Assembly: GCA_023627715.1 (NCBI GenBank)
Contig: JAMAHW010000030.1
Coordinates: 342,147 to 406,146, forward strand
DNA length: 64,000 nucleotides
Source: Periconia sp. R9002
Taxonomy: Eukaryota; Ascomycota; Dothideomycetes; Pleosporales; Periconiaceae
Reading direction: 5' to 3'
Made by a program: the position numbers and the translations under genes. The notes under the pieces were generated by a model that did no database searches, had not been told where the DNA came from, and was given only the letters and a program-made list of their open reading frames with translations. Shown here piece by piece: positions 20,904 to 33,200 of this stretch (its first letter is position 1; the number at the start of each line of letters is the position of its first letter).

Positions 20904-21655
20904 ATGAAAACTGTTCTTGTTCTACTGTCTGCCTTCGTCGTCGGCATCTTAGCTGGACCCGTGAAGAGAGATTGTGGGGAGACATGCTTTAACAGCACGA
21001 ACCTGTGTGGCGATCCGTTCAGCGGGTATGTTTCCCAACACCAGCACCGTTACCACATGCGTGTTCCAATTCCCAGCACTTCCTCTGTCTTGGACCAAAG
21101 TTCAACTACTGATCTCAACCAGATGCTGGGATGAATGTAGCTCACAACGTCCTACCTTCACCGCACCCCTCTGTTCGGTCGCCGTATCCGAAGCAGCCAC
21201 ACCTCCTTTTACACACACCTTAGACATCACCATGAACCCGACCATCACAGCGAAGCCTGATCCCGATCTTGCTCCAGCAAAACCAGGATGCCGTTCGGGC
21301 ACGGTACTCTGTGCGGACTTTGTACTCGTCTGTAACGGGCGGGACTTAATGTATGGCGGGTAAGTCCAAGAGCTCCAATTCCTTTCCTCCCAGGGCTACT
21401 TGAAATACCCTCCCCCACTCGAACCCAACAGATATACTAAACAAAGGAAACTGTAGATGCGACGACGTATGCAGCTCCAAAACTTACACGGCCCCACCTT
21501 GCTCTGTGACGCCCGTTCCGACCGTGTCGTGGGGCAACAACGAGACCGAGCCTACGCCTACCAAGGGCAAAGGGAAAGCGAAGAGGCCAGCAACTTCGCG
21601 CACACCTTGTAACCCGGATAAGCCGAGATGGATGTGTGCGCCATTGGATTGGTGA
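20904..21655 (+). CDS. Small secreted Cys-rich protein with two repeated modules
   Basis: Exons 20904-21025, 21123-21359 and 21457-21655 encode 185 residues. The first 17 (MKTVLVLLSAFVVGILA) form a clear signal peptide, and VKR just after could be a processing site. The mature part holds two homologous modules. Module one ends FSG-CWDECSSQ...TAPLCSV; module two ends MYGG-CDDVCSSK...TAPPCSV. Each module is split by an intron at the same place (phase 2, GG|A TGC), and both introns are exactly 97 nt, though their sequences differ. This points to an ancient exon duplication. The even spacing of cysteines suggests disulphide pairs. A Lys/Pro-rich tail with further Cys residues (CNPDKPRWMCAPLDW) follows. 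Function is unknown; secreted Cys-rich proteins of this size are often cell-wall or host-interaction proteins, but nothing here proves that. Confidence 0.85.
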
Positions 21656-22189
21656 GGCGATGGTCGCAGGTAGAATACGGAGATTGTGAAGGGAGGAGGT
21701 GGTAGTAGATGGTACATGTGGCGGTTTTCTGTACGTGAAACCGCTCCTCTAATCTTGTTTCCTGCTGCTGTCTTGTCTTATGTTCCGATGTTTGTTTCGT
21801 TGTTTTCCAGGGAACGGACAGATTTTTTGGATTCTTTGTTGGCGAATTCTTGTGAGGGTCACAATGAGGAGGTGAGCAGTCTTTCAACAAGTTATAAAGC
21901 TTTTCATTGTTTGGTTACATGCGTGCTTTGGTACGAGCGAGGACATGAGCACACACACAGACACACACAGACACGCAGTTGTATACGGCCATTGTAGCAG
22001 TTTTCAAAATAGATCAATATTGTTTTCATTTGGTATCCCCGAAGAACCGTATGATGGGTGTGCAAGTTACTGTCCAATTGCAGTGACCCCAAAGTCTTCG
22101 AAAGACAAACTACGCCCTCGAATTATCATCCCCCATCCTCCTCCTCCAACTGCCTGACCTTGGATTTCTGTACCCCCCTATCTTTGTCA
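21656..22189. other. Intergenic with a CA-rich microsatellite
   Basis: This is the 3' flank of the secreted-protein gene. An imperfect CA/ACAG repeat (ACACACACAGACACACAC type) lies near 21949-21977. Nothing else is recognised. Confidence 0.5.
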
Positions 22190-22640
22190 CGCAAGCCGTA
22201 CATCTCATGTTGCTGCGGAAGGAGCGCGAAGGATTGTCACCCACGCCCCTCCGCCAGCTGTTTAGCCTTGGCCTCCTGGCCCTCCCTGTCACTCCATCCA
22301 TATATCTCATGATGTTGGCGAAGCCATGTTCAGCTGTTTTGGTGACAGCCAGGCGCTTAGCTTTGGCCTCCTGGCCCTCTTTGTCACGCAAGCCATGTAT
22401 CTCATGTTGTTGCGCAAGACGTTTGATCATTTTTGGCTTCGCATTTGGGTCTTGTTGTACCCCCGGGCCAATAAGTTGAGCCCGATGAGCGTTGTTGGGA
22501 ACGCCATTAGCTCTAGCCAAAGACGGAAGGGGGGTGAAGGTCACTCAACCACCCCCCCTCCGCCAGCCGCTTAGCCGTGGCATTTTGGACCACCAATTTT
22601 TGTGACGTTTGGCTTGGGCCTCATGGCCTCGCCTGCTATG
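22190..22640 (-). repeat. Degenerate tandem repeat, about 100-bp period
   Basis: At least three units on the minus strand share AACATGAGAT-x-x-ATGG...GTGACA and GGCCAGGAGGCCAA-GCTAA-C-GCTGGC. The anchor ATCTCATG (plus strand) falls near 22202, 22303 and 22400, so units are 96-102 bp. A fourth partial copy lies near 22600. The best-kept unit reads HEIHGLRDKEGQEAKAKRLA, suggesting a former coding repeat that has lost frame in the other units. Confidence 0.6.
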
Positions 22641-23076
22641 CCATCAGAAGTGCTTGAGCAGTTCGTCCTCTGGCATAAGCTAGGCAGTTCCGGTTTTCCG
22701 TATGGCTGTGAAGAGCGAACGAACCTGAACGCATCTTCCAAAGAGATGCAACATTAGTTATGCACACGACATTCACAAATCAAGGGATGGAGGCGCTCTT
22801 ACGAAGTCTCAAGCAGACATTGTGCTCAAACAAACCATCCGCGTTGACGTCGTCGTCACAGTTCGTCTGGGAAGGTGGGGGAGGCTGAGAGAAGTTGTCG
22901 GTTTTCTCGAATTTCTCCGCGCACTTCTTTTCGCTGTACACACGTTTTGACACAACGAGGAGGTCCCCGCCTCGAATGATGAATCTAAACCAGAGAACCG
23001 GATGGACATGTTGATATGCTCGATTGGCGTGCCTTGAGAGTGCACACTTGTATCCAGTACTCGGAGTAGAGACGAC
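22571..23076 (-). CDS. Possible gene, 3' exons only
   Basis: Two exons can be joined on the minus strand. Exon 23076-22803 follows a 47-nt intron (GTAAGT to TTAACCTGGTGCAG, 23123-23077). Exon 22734-22571 follows a 68-nt intron with an ATAACTAATG branch site. The joined frame is 145 codons with no stop. It contains SKRVYSEKKCAEKFEKTDNF, a PPPPSQ stretch and several Cys residues, and ends PKCHG. The 5' exon could not be fixed: a TGA stands just upstream in the frame. The last exon runs into the 22.2-22.6 kb repeat, so the model may be partly spurious. No family is recognised. Confidence 0.35.
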
Positions 23077-23123
23077 CTGCACCAGGTTAATGAGAAGTAG
23101 GTGAAAATGAAGAAACAACTTAC

Positions 23124-24922
23124 GACTTCAGGATCTTGTCAAGTGTTCATGCCTGAGGGTGGAGTTCTATAGTGGCACGGGTGTAGAGAAAGGAAAATTG
23201 GAGAGAGGGCAAGTAGTTGTGGGTAAGAGGCAAGCCCGCCGGGCGGGACCCACCTCCTCGACCAACTAAAAACGATGTAACTGTCGCCGCCCATATGCTC
23301 AACCGCTATCTGGTTATAACGTCTCTCCATATCCAACCCCTTCTCCTGCCAGCAATATAGTCTTCAAGGGTCGGTTCATTGATTCGTTTCGGGCGAGTGA
23401 TACCGCCCTGGTGAGAATTGGACGGCTAAGTACCATCGAATGGCCCGACGATGTCTTTCACTGCATCAAGGATGATGGCAGAGTGTTCGTGAACGAGCAA
23501 CGTGTTACGTTTCAAGGGGAAATGCTTTATGGCGGTATTGGTCCGGCAATGACGAGTATGCTTGATTCAGGTTTCGCTTGGCTGAGGATGGTGGCAGCGA
23601 TGGCGATGGGTTGTTTCAATGGAAGAAGGTGGGCCTGTGACAGTGTGAGCTTATGAAAAAACTGAATCAAACATTGAATGGCTCACTGTTTGCTTCCAAG
23701 CAATGGCTAGTCGCCGTAGCGTCGATACCAGAGGGGCATGTAGGTGGATGAGTGCAATTGATAAAGACATGCTGTATACAGAGCTCAAAGTCGTTAACTG
23801 AGATTGAAAACAGCCAGTTTGATGAGTTTCTATCAGTTATTAGCGGTTATCTTGCAGAGTATGTCGTAGCTGATCTCACCTTCCGATGGCGGGCATTGTT
23901 CTTGTAGTTGGGCAGCTTCTCTGCAAGATCTTTCTGGGCTGCAATTCAAAATCCTTGCCGCAGTGAGGCAGTGAAGCGCTGGTGTGGTGAATCGAATGAA
24001 GATATGCTGGTCTCTGTCAGAATTTACTGGAAACGTCGCGCATGATGAAGTGGACTATACCTCAAAGCTGTCGAGCCCAGCAGTAAGTTGGCGGCAACGT
24101 GAGGAAGGTTGGGCTCGTCGCCTAGAAAGCTTCGAAACTCTGAAAAGAGGTTTTCGGGTCGAGACCACACGTTGACAATCTGTGGGAGACACAGCTGGCG
24201 AGCGTAGTTACGGGTCAAAAGACACCACTGGATATGAAGTGTATGATTGCCACTGAATATCAAGTGTATGATTGCCACGACGGGATGTTGTGAGAAGAAA
24301 GGATAGCAGCTTTGCAGATGGGTAGGGTCATGGGCACGAGAAGGTGTAGGAAAGAAAATTTTGACGGGTGGTGAGGAGACAATGAGGACGGTGAGAGTGA
24401 TAGAAGGCAGGATACCTATGGACGGGCAAACGGTGCTAGGCTGCGCACGGACCAGGAAGCTGGCGCGAAGACGGGAGCGAGACTGGGAGCTGCGGCATGG
24501 AATCAGGCTGCAGGGTGGGCGAAGATATCCGGTGCTTTACTGAGGTCAAATTTTCAAAGTTTCTGGGGACGAGTAGGCATTGTGAGAGTGGTGGGAGCGT
24601 GGCTGACATCAATTGATTTCATTGTACGAACAACCGTATGTTCGTCTCGAGCATGCATTCACTGTCAGATTTTCTTATAAATATCCTCTGTGCATACTCA
24701 TTTCATTGAAACTACAGACACACTCAACGTGAAGTCACTGGGGTGGTATACATGTCGCACGCTGAATATGGCAGAGCCTGAGACACAATGATTGCTCGAA
24801 ATTGTAGTTGATATTGTAAATACTATACAGTACTTCTTCTTTTGAAACCCAGAAAAACTTCTCCCGACGCATCAAACACTTCTGACTATGCTGTGAACCG
24901 AACCTTCCTGCGTCATCCTGAC
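23124..24922. other. Intergenic with coding-like fragments
   Basis: A minus-strand fragment near 24024-24180 reads NLFSEFRSFLGDEPNLPHVA, but no gene model could be built. A 25-bp tandem duplication lies at 24228-24277. Nothing else is recognised. Confidence 0.4.
24228..24277. repeat. 25-bp tandem duplication
   Basis: Two adjacent 25-base copies (24228-24252 and 24253-24277) share AAGTGTATGATTGCCAC apart from three or so bases near their starts. Confidence 0.75.
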
Positions 24923-25577
24923 TTATGAAGTCTCCCTTGCCAGCTGCCTTCTCATCGCACCGTACGCCGCTCTGAGAGAGCTCTTTGGGATTCTCAGAAG
25001 CGGGTCCGCGTTTGCACCCCCCAGCCAATTCATGTATAATCTTGGGATGCCGAGCTGGGGGCCTCGCGTCAAGAGTGCCGACTCCCTCTTGAGGATGGGG
25101 CGGCCACGCGTGGGACTGTACTCTAGATGGTCGTAGTCACTGGTTCCCATGCAGCTTGCTACGAAGTCCATGTTCAATATTGCCATGCCACCAGTAGGGA
25201 CTGATGTCGTGGTGTTTGTGAACCCTGGCGAGAGAAGGTAGCCGATGATTTCATCCACTGATCGTGGGCGTGGTGTCATCGGCCACGGTCTGTACAGCTC
25301 TGGGAGCATCGGGTCGGTGGTGTCGGCGAGCAGAATAGTGTGCGGCTCCTGCCCTTCTGTGTAGCCGGCGTATACGATGTTGAAGCGCGGATCGATTATA
25401 CATGTCTCGACGATGAGGACTGGACACTGCTCTTTGTTAGCCTGAGAATTGATTTAATGAAGTCCATTTACTCACGCCCTGAATTACTGTCGGCGCCGTT
25501 TTTCGTGATGAATACTGAGGATGATATTCTTGTGCATATTGAATGGCACTTTGGATGTCGGAATTGATGTGCTCCAT
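24923..25577 (-). CDS. Short paralogue of the 26177 gene, unknown family
   Basis: Exons 25577-25476 and 25426-24923 encode 201 residues. The 49-nt intron starts GTGAGT and ends GCTAACAAAGAGCAG, in phase 0. The protein resembles the gene at 26177-27268 along its length: EYHPQYSSRKT against SYHPPPTYQKP, GMAILNMDFVASCMG against GMTVIDLDDIFSILG, and GIPRLYMNWLGGA against GLPRLVMAWLGGA, each followed by P-x-S-x-x-x-AAY. This agreement supports the small first exon. It lacks the neighbour's N-terminal extension and its last 70 residues. No known domain or catalytic motif is seen, nor a signal peptide or membrane segment. The two genes lie head to tail about 600 bp apart, so local duplication is likely. 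Confidence 0.65.
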
Positions 25578-26176
25578 GGTTGTGGGTGGGTTGAGTTTGG
25601 AAGGTAGTTGCTTGTTCGGTCGAAGGGGAAGGAAAAGATATATCTATCAACAGGTCTGCCAAGCGAAGGGAAAGACAATAGGCAACTGCATGTGTGGGGT
25701 GAAGCTCGATTGTTCTACCGCCGTGAATGCGTTATGATTGGCTTTTCACTCAATCAAACGCACAAGGTAGGGTTGTGCCAAATGAGAGCTCACTGGACCC
25801 GATACCTCTATTGAACTTTGAAGAGAAATCCACAATAGATAGATGTGGGCAGAATAAGCCTCATTAATATTATGTGTGCATCCAGAAAAATTCGTAAAGT
25901 ATTAACTCCACAATGGCATTGTTTGTGCCTCCCGATTTGGTCTTGCCAATACCATCATACTATGAAGGTATCTTCAAAAGGCGTAACTGTATTGATAATG
26001 GGCAGGTACTCAGGGCATTTGCAGGTAGGGTATTTGTTCAGAACTGTATAGGTATATAGGAATATGGTGTTGAGCATTTGTGGTGTTGATTCAAAAGTGA
26101 GCATGTATATTCAGAGGGGTATCTAAGATGAAGAGAAAGAAGGAAAAGCCGCCGCCCAACAATTCAAACGACAGAA
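25578..26176. other. Spacer between tandem paralogues
   Basis: AT-rich spacer holding the promoter of the 24923 gene and the 3' end of the 26177 gene. No motif is assigned. Confidence 0.5.
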
Positions 26177-27268
26177 TCATGCAAAGCCCAGTGGTATACC
26201 AGTTGCTCCTCCAAAGACCCAGATCCCATCCGTTTCCGGCTCACGGAAGCTCAACCTCGCATTGGTATCGGTGAGAGTTTGCCACAGCCACCGAGGAAAG
26301 GTGCTTGTGCCCTTCCAAAGGGTGATACAGACGGCCGGCTCATCGTCTGCTCCCGCTGTGTCAATCATCTCTTGATCCTTTGCACTGGCAAACACAGATG
26401 CCTGCTTCGCCCTTTTCCTTGCCAGAAACAGCTCTACTGCTCGGTCGTAGGCTGCTTTCATTGTTGAGGTTGGTAGGATCAGCCTCCCACCGAGTTGAGC
26501 CCCCCCGAGCCAGGCCATGACGAGACGAGGGAGTCCCAGTTCCCGCCCCTTCTCCATGAGCGGAGAGTCATCTTTCAAAACCGAGCGATGCTTGGAAGGG
26601 CTGAAGGCCATATGATCGCCTCCCTCCTCGCCAAGGATCGAAAAAATGTCGTCGAGATCAATGACTGTCATACCTCTCTCCCCAAAGCCGTCCACAGATG
26701 GCTTCGTGTAGAGCTGCAAGATGGCCAGCACGATGGCACAGGGCTGTTGGTCCTTGTGGATCCACTTGTTGTGTGGGACTGGCTTGTTGTCGTCCTGCAT
26801 GGTTCGGACTTCCATGATGGGCGACGCATGAGGGGGTAATGGCAAGGAGGGAAGGTTGCGACTTCGGGCCGAGGGGTTGAACTGGTCGTCAATCAGTCCA
26901 AATATCCAGTACTGCTGGGACGGCGCCTCGTTTGCGTGGCTGCGGTTCCAAGCGGCAGTGATCCAGGCGATTGGTGTCTTGTGTTCAAGAGGCTTAGTGC
27001 AGCGAGGACGTCCGCACAAGTTTAGAAGCGGAGCCTCCAGAGGTGCTGCTGGAGGGATGTCGAATTGTTCGTTGGCCGGCTTTTGGTAGGTAGGTGGAGG
27101 GTGGTAGCTTGCTGCCACCTCCACGGCGTCGAGGACGGCCTGGTCAATCAGGCTCACTTCCACGACTTCAACAACGGTGGAAGATGATGATTCTTCCTCG
27201 GCGGGGAACTCAGCATTGGCCTCAGTAGGCTGCTGGGGGAGTTGTGCGGCAACGCTGGAGGCAGACAT
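26177..27268 (-). CDS. Unknown protein, longer member of a tandem pair
   Basis: A single-exon frame of 363 residues from the ATG at 27268 (CAACAATGTC context). The frame extends 28 codons further only by using TTG. A TATA box lies about 130 bases upstream. Residues 1-60 are Glu/Ser/Val-rich. A small Cys pair (LCGRPRCTKP) occurs near 85. The conserved core (about 180-290) has GMTVIDLDDIFSILG, DHMAFSPSKHRSVLKDDSPL and LGLPRLVMAWLGGA, shared with the shorter paralogue at 24923. The C-terminal part (LWKGTSTFPRWLWQTL, then FREPETDGIWVFGG) is unique to this copy. I do not recognise the family. It looks like a soluble protein, perhaps restricted to related fungi. Confidence 0.7.
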   Translation of the reverse strand: MSASSVAAQLPQQPTEANAEFPAEEESSSSTVVEVVEVSLIDQAVLDAVEVAASYHPPPTYQKPANEQFDIPPAAPLEAPLLNLCGRPRCTKPLEHKTPIAWITAAWNRSHANEAPSQQYWIFGLIDDQFNPSARSRNLPSLPLPPHASPIMEVRTMQDDNKPVPHNKWIHKDQQPCAIVLAILQLYTKPSVDGFGERGMTVIDLDDIFSILGEEGGDHMAFSPSKHRSVLKDDSPLMEKGRELGLPRLVMAWLGGAQLGGRLILPTSTMKAAYDRAVELFLARKRAKQASVFASAKDQEMIDTAGADDEPAVCITLWKGTSTFPRWLWQTLTDTNARLSFREPETDGIWVFGGATGIPLGFA

Positions 27269-27397
27269 TGTTGAGGATATGAAGTTGAAAAGTGTAAACG
27301 TAGTGTTGAAAAGAGCTGATATAGTGTTGGGAGGTGGGTTGAATGTGATCAAAGTGGTAGATTTGGTTGATATACTGGTTTGGGGGGAGGGGGGGTG

Positions 27398-27407
27398 TTT
27401 ATATAGT
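27398..27407 (-). promoter_or_regulatory. TATA box of the 26177-27268 gene
   Basis: The minus strand reads ACTATATAAA about 130 bases before the ATG. Confidence 0.55.
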
Positions 27408-30215
27408 ACTTCCTCTGGGTGCTGCGTTGGCGGGCAGAATTAGTTTGCATCGCGTTTCCCAACTGGCTTGCATATGGAGCAGTGATTGGCTCACACCCTA
27501 CCACGCACGGATCTGCGGCTCAGATTTACTGGTATCAAACGAAGAATGTGCTCTGATAGGCAGCTGTTGGATTTTGGTTGACAGAGTGGTTGTGAGCTCG
27601 TGGCAACGACTTCGCTAAATTCACCTGACATTTGGGATCCTAGCCGTACGGTCCCCTCTAAAAATGCGTCGACCACCATTTTTAGGAGATCAGGGAAGAC
27701 CATAGGGTCTCAGTTCTCATCAAGCCTCGCAAAGCTCCGTGATGATGGGCTTCCTGACATAGAGAAGCCCTCCGTTATCGCTGGGAAGGCGTCAACCGGC
27801 TCCTCAGACGTATGATCATGAGAAAACCATAAGTCTACGGAATTTAGAAGTTTAAAGGCGACTCAGTATATATACATGCTCGGTGTTTGCTTAACCTTGC
27901 GCTAGCTATTCGCTAATTCTGAATGACCATAGAAAATCTATCAGCTCTCATACGCGAATCGCAAGCCATGACCCCAACAACCTCCTTCGCACAGGTCTTA
28001 TGATGGATTACATATCACGCGCTTTCAGACACGAGAACGAGCATCTACGCTATACGGTCACACGAACCATTAAGCAAACATCCTCTGGCAGTTTACAACA
28101 TGATGGAATGGCCCGGTGAAGGCTCATGCTACACATCATTGGAATTGGCAAGGAACAAACGGGGAGATCAGGCGCTGGGCTATATCCTATTGTGAGCGGT
28201 ACCACGTGCCAGCCTTAGGAAGAACCTGTGACGTTGGATGGCAAATAGATCAACTTTCTCAAGTCCTTGTCTTTACGCCGTTAAAGCTTGCTAGATGCTG
28301 CTGACAATGACACAGCTGACCGCTGCCGAACTACACGATCCTAGACGAAGTAAACACGAAATAGAGCAGGATGATGATTGAAAGTGCGTCTATAAGCTTG
28401 TACAAACATCAATCTTTGGTCGCAAGAATGTGATGTTGGCAGCCTCTCTCTCTAAGGATTGCAATTTGGGAGAGGAAAAGCATCGTTCCGGATTCAAATT
28501 ATTGACCAGGCGTTACTTGGTACAAGTAGCATATCTATTACACACCATCGGCTGTGAGGATCTGCTCCGTAAAGTTATACAATGTGGATCTTATTCAAAA
28601 GAACGTTTGCAATGAATCAAAACCCATTGAGAGAAAGCTGGCAGGTGAATTAGAACAATGTTGCCTTGGATTTGTAATCCTTCATGGACTTTCAATCTAA
28701 CGTATTTCTTTATGTTTCCTTCATGCTCTGTCTATCAACAGCGTACTACCAGCTAGGACATCGTAGACAAAAGTCACATATTCAATTTCAGAACACACCT
28801 AGCTCCTCCATCTTATATTTCCTTGTACATAAGGCAATAGGTAGATACATAAAAGCAATACCATTTCCGCTGTCTTGCAGGAGGCACATACACCTTGAGT
28901 TGGTTGGATGATATTAGATGCAATAAGTGAGTGAGGGTACGCAAGTGCCGCCTAGGCTCCCACCTCTCCAAAATGTCACCTACCCTAAGTCAAAACCTCG
29001 TATCTTGGAGCACTATATATGCCATGTTTCACTGAAGACTTTCATCATTGGTACTGAAGGCCTTTGATACAGGGTTGGGCAAGTGGGGATTTGAAAGGTA
29101 TGTATAATTTCTTTTTTGCTTTTTTCATTCAATTACCGTAAGTATGGCACAGTGCTGTTGTTCGACTCCGCCAGAGACCACTCGTAATTTACTATTTTAC
29201 GTTTTTTCCTGCGCTGATTTTCTTTTATCTATTATTTTTTTGAGACCCCCAAGAAAGAATCCTATACGTACCGGCAAAAGGCAATCACGTAATGACTTCA
29301 CACAATGAACAGGAAGACAAAGAATGAGATACTCTGAACTAAAACTACCAATATCCCCGATCAACAACCTACTCCGATTTCATACTCATTTGAATACAGA
29401 TCATGCTAGTGCGGTGGAAAAGCATTCGAGGGTGAAGAGAGGGTGGTTTCACGTCCGTGATGTGACTCAAGGCTTAACTAATTGATCTGTGGTGTATATC
29501 TGACTTGAGTGCTGACTATGAATGCACATACAAAAATTGTAGATTTTATCAGCGATAACAGAATGAGTGTTGAAGTGCTACAATATCGATGTGTTGGTGG
29601 ATCTGCCAAAACATGTATCACGCTGCTTTGCAAAAGTTTCAGATGTCAGTTAACGGGCGTGACGGGGTCCGCTGCGTTACACAGGGCGTTGCAAGGTGAC
29701 TTTGTTACGCACCAAAAACCACGCAATAATCACGTGAACCCACAATTCCCGAAAGGGCAACCCATAACTATCGGCGTCGGCGCTATAACGTGCGCCGGAC
29801 CCGAACCAAAGCTGCAAGGCGTGCAAGGGAACGTGGAGTTCCCGCGCAAGTGGCTTGACAAGACTAGGGCCCACCGTCATAGACACGCCGTATCGAGTAC
29901 CACGACAAGACGACAAGACCTCGGCGCTTTGGATGGTACGCGGCCTACGTTGCAGGCGATGCCATGCCAATCCTTTTATTGCTTCCCACTGCGCCTCCCG
30001 CTGTTCGCTCTTAACTCGTCTGCATGTATATAGTGCTTTTCTCGCCGGCGCGTCACTCATTTTTGTTTCTGGTTTGAGGTTCCAGTTCGGACATTCGCGC
30101 TTTTCGTCCGCTGGATGATATTTTGCGACACCTGCCCGCTCACCATTACGAGCTTCGACAGTCGATTCAACGAGTGCCTAGTTGCTTCGCGAGTCCCCAG
30201 CGGTGAATTGTCACC
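27408..30215. other. Long intergenic region
   Basis: No gene is recognised in 2.8 kb. A minus-strand frame at 27703-27491 begins with ATG (MVFPDLLKMVVDAFLEGTVR) and the opposite strand is also open there, but neither has support. The last 200 bases are presumably the ABC transporter promoter. Confidence 0.4.
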
Positions 30216-33200
30216 ATGGCCATCTTCTCGCAAACATGGACGCTGACGAAGAAGACTCTGCTCGTCGTCTTCGTCCGGCACTGGTTCTTCACGAGCATTC
30301 GCGCATTCTGGGCTCCAATCATTTTCGTGAGTTCTTCATTCCACCGCGCCCTCTGGCCTCCAGCTAACAATGTAAATTATAGATGTTCTTCATTACGTAT
30401 GCTAAGAATTTCTTTATCCCCCCCTCGGAATTTGGCATCGGCACTCCCCGTCCTATACGAAGCCTCGAAAACGCCCTTGTTACGGCTCCCGGTAATCGCA
30501 ACACCGTCGTTTTTATAAATAACGGACACACTGGCGGAGATATCGAGCGGGTCATCGGTACGCTATCAGATACTGTGAGAGGAGTTGGAAAGATTGCGAC
30601 GACGGTGGAAGAAGATGTGGACTTGTTGAACATCTGCCCTAGTTCGCTGCGCGGTACCAGTACTTGTTACGGGGCCGTCAGTTTTCTTTCGTCACCCAAT
30701 GAAGGAGCTGGCGGAATTTGGAACTATACCTTGAGAGGCGATCGAGTTTTCGGGACCGAGATTTGGATCAACCGCGACGATAACGATGCCCAACTCTTCA
30801 TCCTGCCGTTTCAACGCGCCGTGAACCAGGCAATTGCCTCTTTGAATAACTCAAGAGCCCCAGAAACGATGGACGAATTTCCTTTCACAGACAGGACGCA
30901 ACAAGAGCGGAACGATGATATTCGGAGGCTCTACATGGGCGCATTGGTCGACATCATGGCTGTTGCCATCTACATTGGTGTTTGTGGAGTAACGTACCAA
31001 CTCACCGGTCAGATGGCATTGGAAAGAGAAATAGGCATTTCACAGTTGGTCGAAGCTATGTCACCCGCGAAGAAACCATGGCATACGCAAGCTGCACGCC
31101 TTTTATCCATGCATATCGCTTTCGACATCATTTACCTTCCTGGTTGGATTATCATGGCCATCATCATTCGCCAGTTAGCTTTTGTAAATACCAATGTTGG
31201 GGTGCTAATTGTCTACCACATTCTGGCCGGCTTTGCGCTTACCAGCTTTTCGATATTTGGTGCATCTTTCTTCCGCAAAGCTCAATTATCAGGCATCACC
31301 ATCGTCATCATTCCCATCATCCTCGCCATCATCGTACAGGTTGCCGGGCCCTTCAACACCGCAGCTGTGGCTATTCTTAGCTTAATATTCCCTCCTATGA
31401 ACTACGTCTGGTTCATCGTTTACCTCGCTCGTTATGAACGCTTGTTTCTGCCTACCAATCTTGTTCGGGCAGCACCTGCTTATAATGACCATAACTGGTC
31501 GCTTCCTGGAATTGCGCTCTGGGTATTCTTGATCATACAAACTCTCGTGTATCCCGTCTTGGGAGCGCTGGTTGAGCGATGGCTTTACGGTACCGTATCC
31601 AAGGACCGCAAGACCACAGTCTCATCGCCCGATCATTCTATCATTCTATCATCTTTTACCAAGCACTGGACACCGAACTGGCTGCGAGGAAAGATTCTAC
31701 CCAAAATTGGTATCAAAGCCCCGGAGACTGTTATGGCTGTGAACGATTTCAGCATCAAAGCACGGAAAGGACAGATTATGGTGCTGCTGGGAGCTAATGG
31801 AAGTGGCAAATCAACCACTCTGGACGCAATTTCAGGTTTGAATACCGTCACTAGCGGTTCCATCGAAGTAGACGGCACTGGGGGACTTGGTCTCTGTCCG
31901 CAGAAGAATGTTATGTGGGATGAGCTTACTGTGTTTGAGCATGTGCAGATCTTCAACCGTTTGAAGTCCACAGGCACCGGAACGAAGGATGACAAAGAAA
32001 CTATTGCCAATCTCATTCGAGCTTGCGATTTAGGACATAAAATCAAGGCGAAATCCTCAACCTTATCAGGTGGGCAGAAAAGAAAACTCCAGCTGGCCAT
32101 GATGTTCACGGGTGGCAGCAAGGTCTGCTGTGTTGACGAGGTATCTTCCGGTCTCGATCCTCTCTCACGCAGAAAGATTTGGGAGATCCTTTTGTCCGAA
32201 CGAGGCGACCGAACTTTTCTTCTCACTACGCATTTCCTCGACGAAGCTGACGTTCTCGCTGATTACATCGCGATCCTTTCTCGTGGTAATCTCAAGACCA
32301 AAGGTACATCAGTCCAACTCAAGCATGAGGTTGGCGCGGGCTACCACGTCACATATCCCAAGAAGATCCCCTTCACGCCGACTACAGGCCAGCGCAAGCC
32401 GGCTCCGTCTGATGCCAACGCTACTCTTTGGTTTCCGGATGCGATTGGCGCAACGAACTTTGTAGGCGAGTTGCGCGAGCATGGTGTCAAGGACTACGAT
32501 ATTGTTGGGCCGACCTTGGAAGACGTGTTTTTGGCTTTGTCTGAAGAGGTCAAAGAGCATCACCTTGATACTGAGGATGACACACCCGGTACAGCGGCCA
32601 CCAAGGACGCAGACATTACTCTCGCTGTTTCCAACGACAAACCATTGGGCACATCCAAAGGTCGAGGTACCTCCATGCCACAGCAAACTTGGATCTTGGT
32701 CCGGAAACGCTCCACCATTTTGCGCCGTAACTACTGGCCTTATGTATGCGCAGTCCTGATACCTGTCGTCGCTGCCGGCCTCGTCACTTTATTCTTGACA
32801 GATTTCAAACGTCCCGGCTGCTCTCTAGGCGAGTCCGTGAGTACTCCAGCGGTACTCTCGCTGTCCTCTTTGCCTGTCGAGCCTCTCATACCCATTGGAC
32901 CACCAAACCTCATAAACCTTAAGGCACTTGCCGCTCGCTCAGGTATCGCGGAATCGGCATTCCATGTGGTAGACAGTTTCGAAGCTTTTAATAACTTCGT
33001 TGAAACTCGATACGGCAACATAACGCCGGGAGGTTTCTTCCTGAGAGAGAATGCTCCTCCTATAATGACATATGAATCCAGTGCAGGTGTAGTTCCTGCT
33101 GTAGTCACGCTCAACGCTTTAAGTGACTTGGCCACTGGTCAATCAATCTCAACGCAATACCAGCAGCTGGCCAGGCCCGTCGCTGATGGTATGGGCGATA

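Noticed and set aside
29509..30033. 174-codon plus-strand frame
   Set aside because: Composition and lack of motifs look random, the opposite strand is also open, and it overlaps the ABC transporter promoter.
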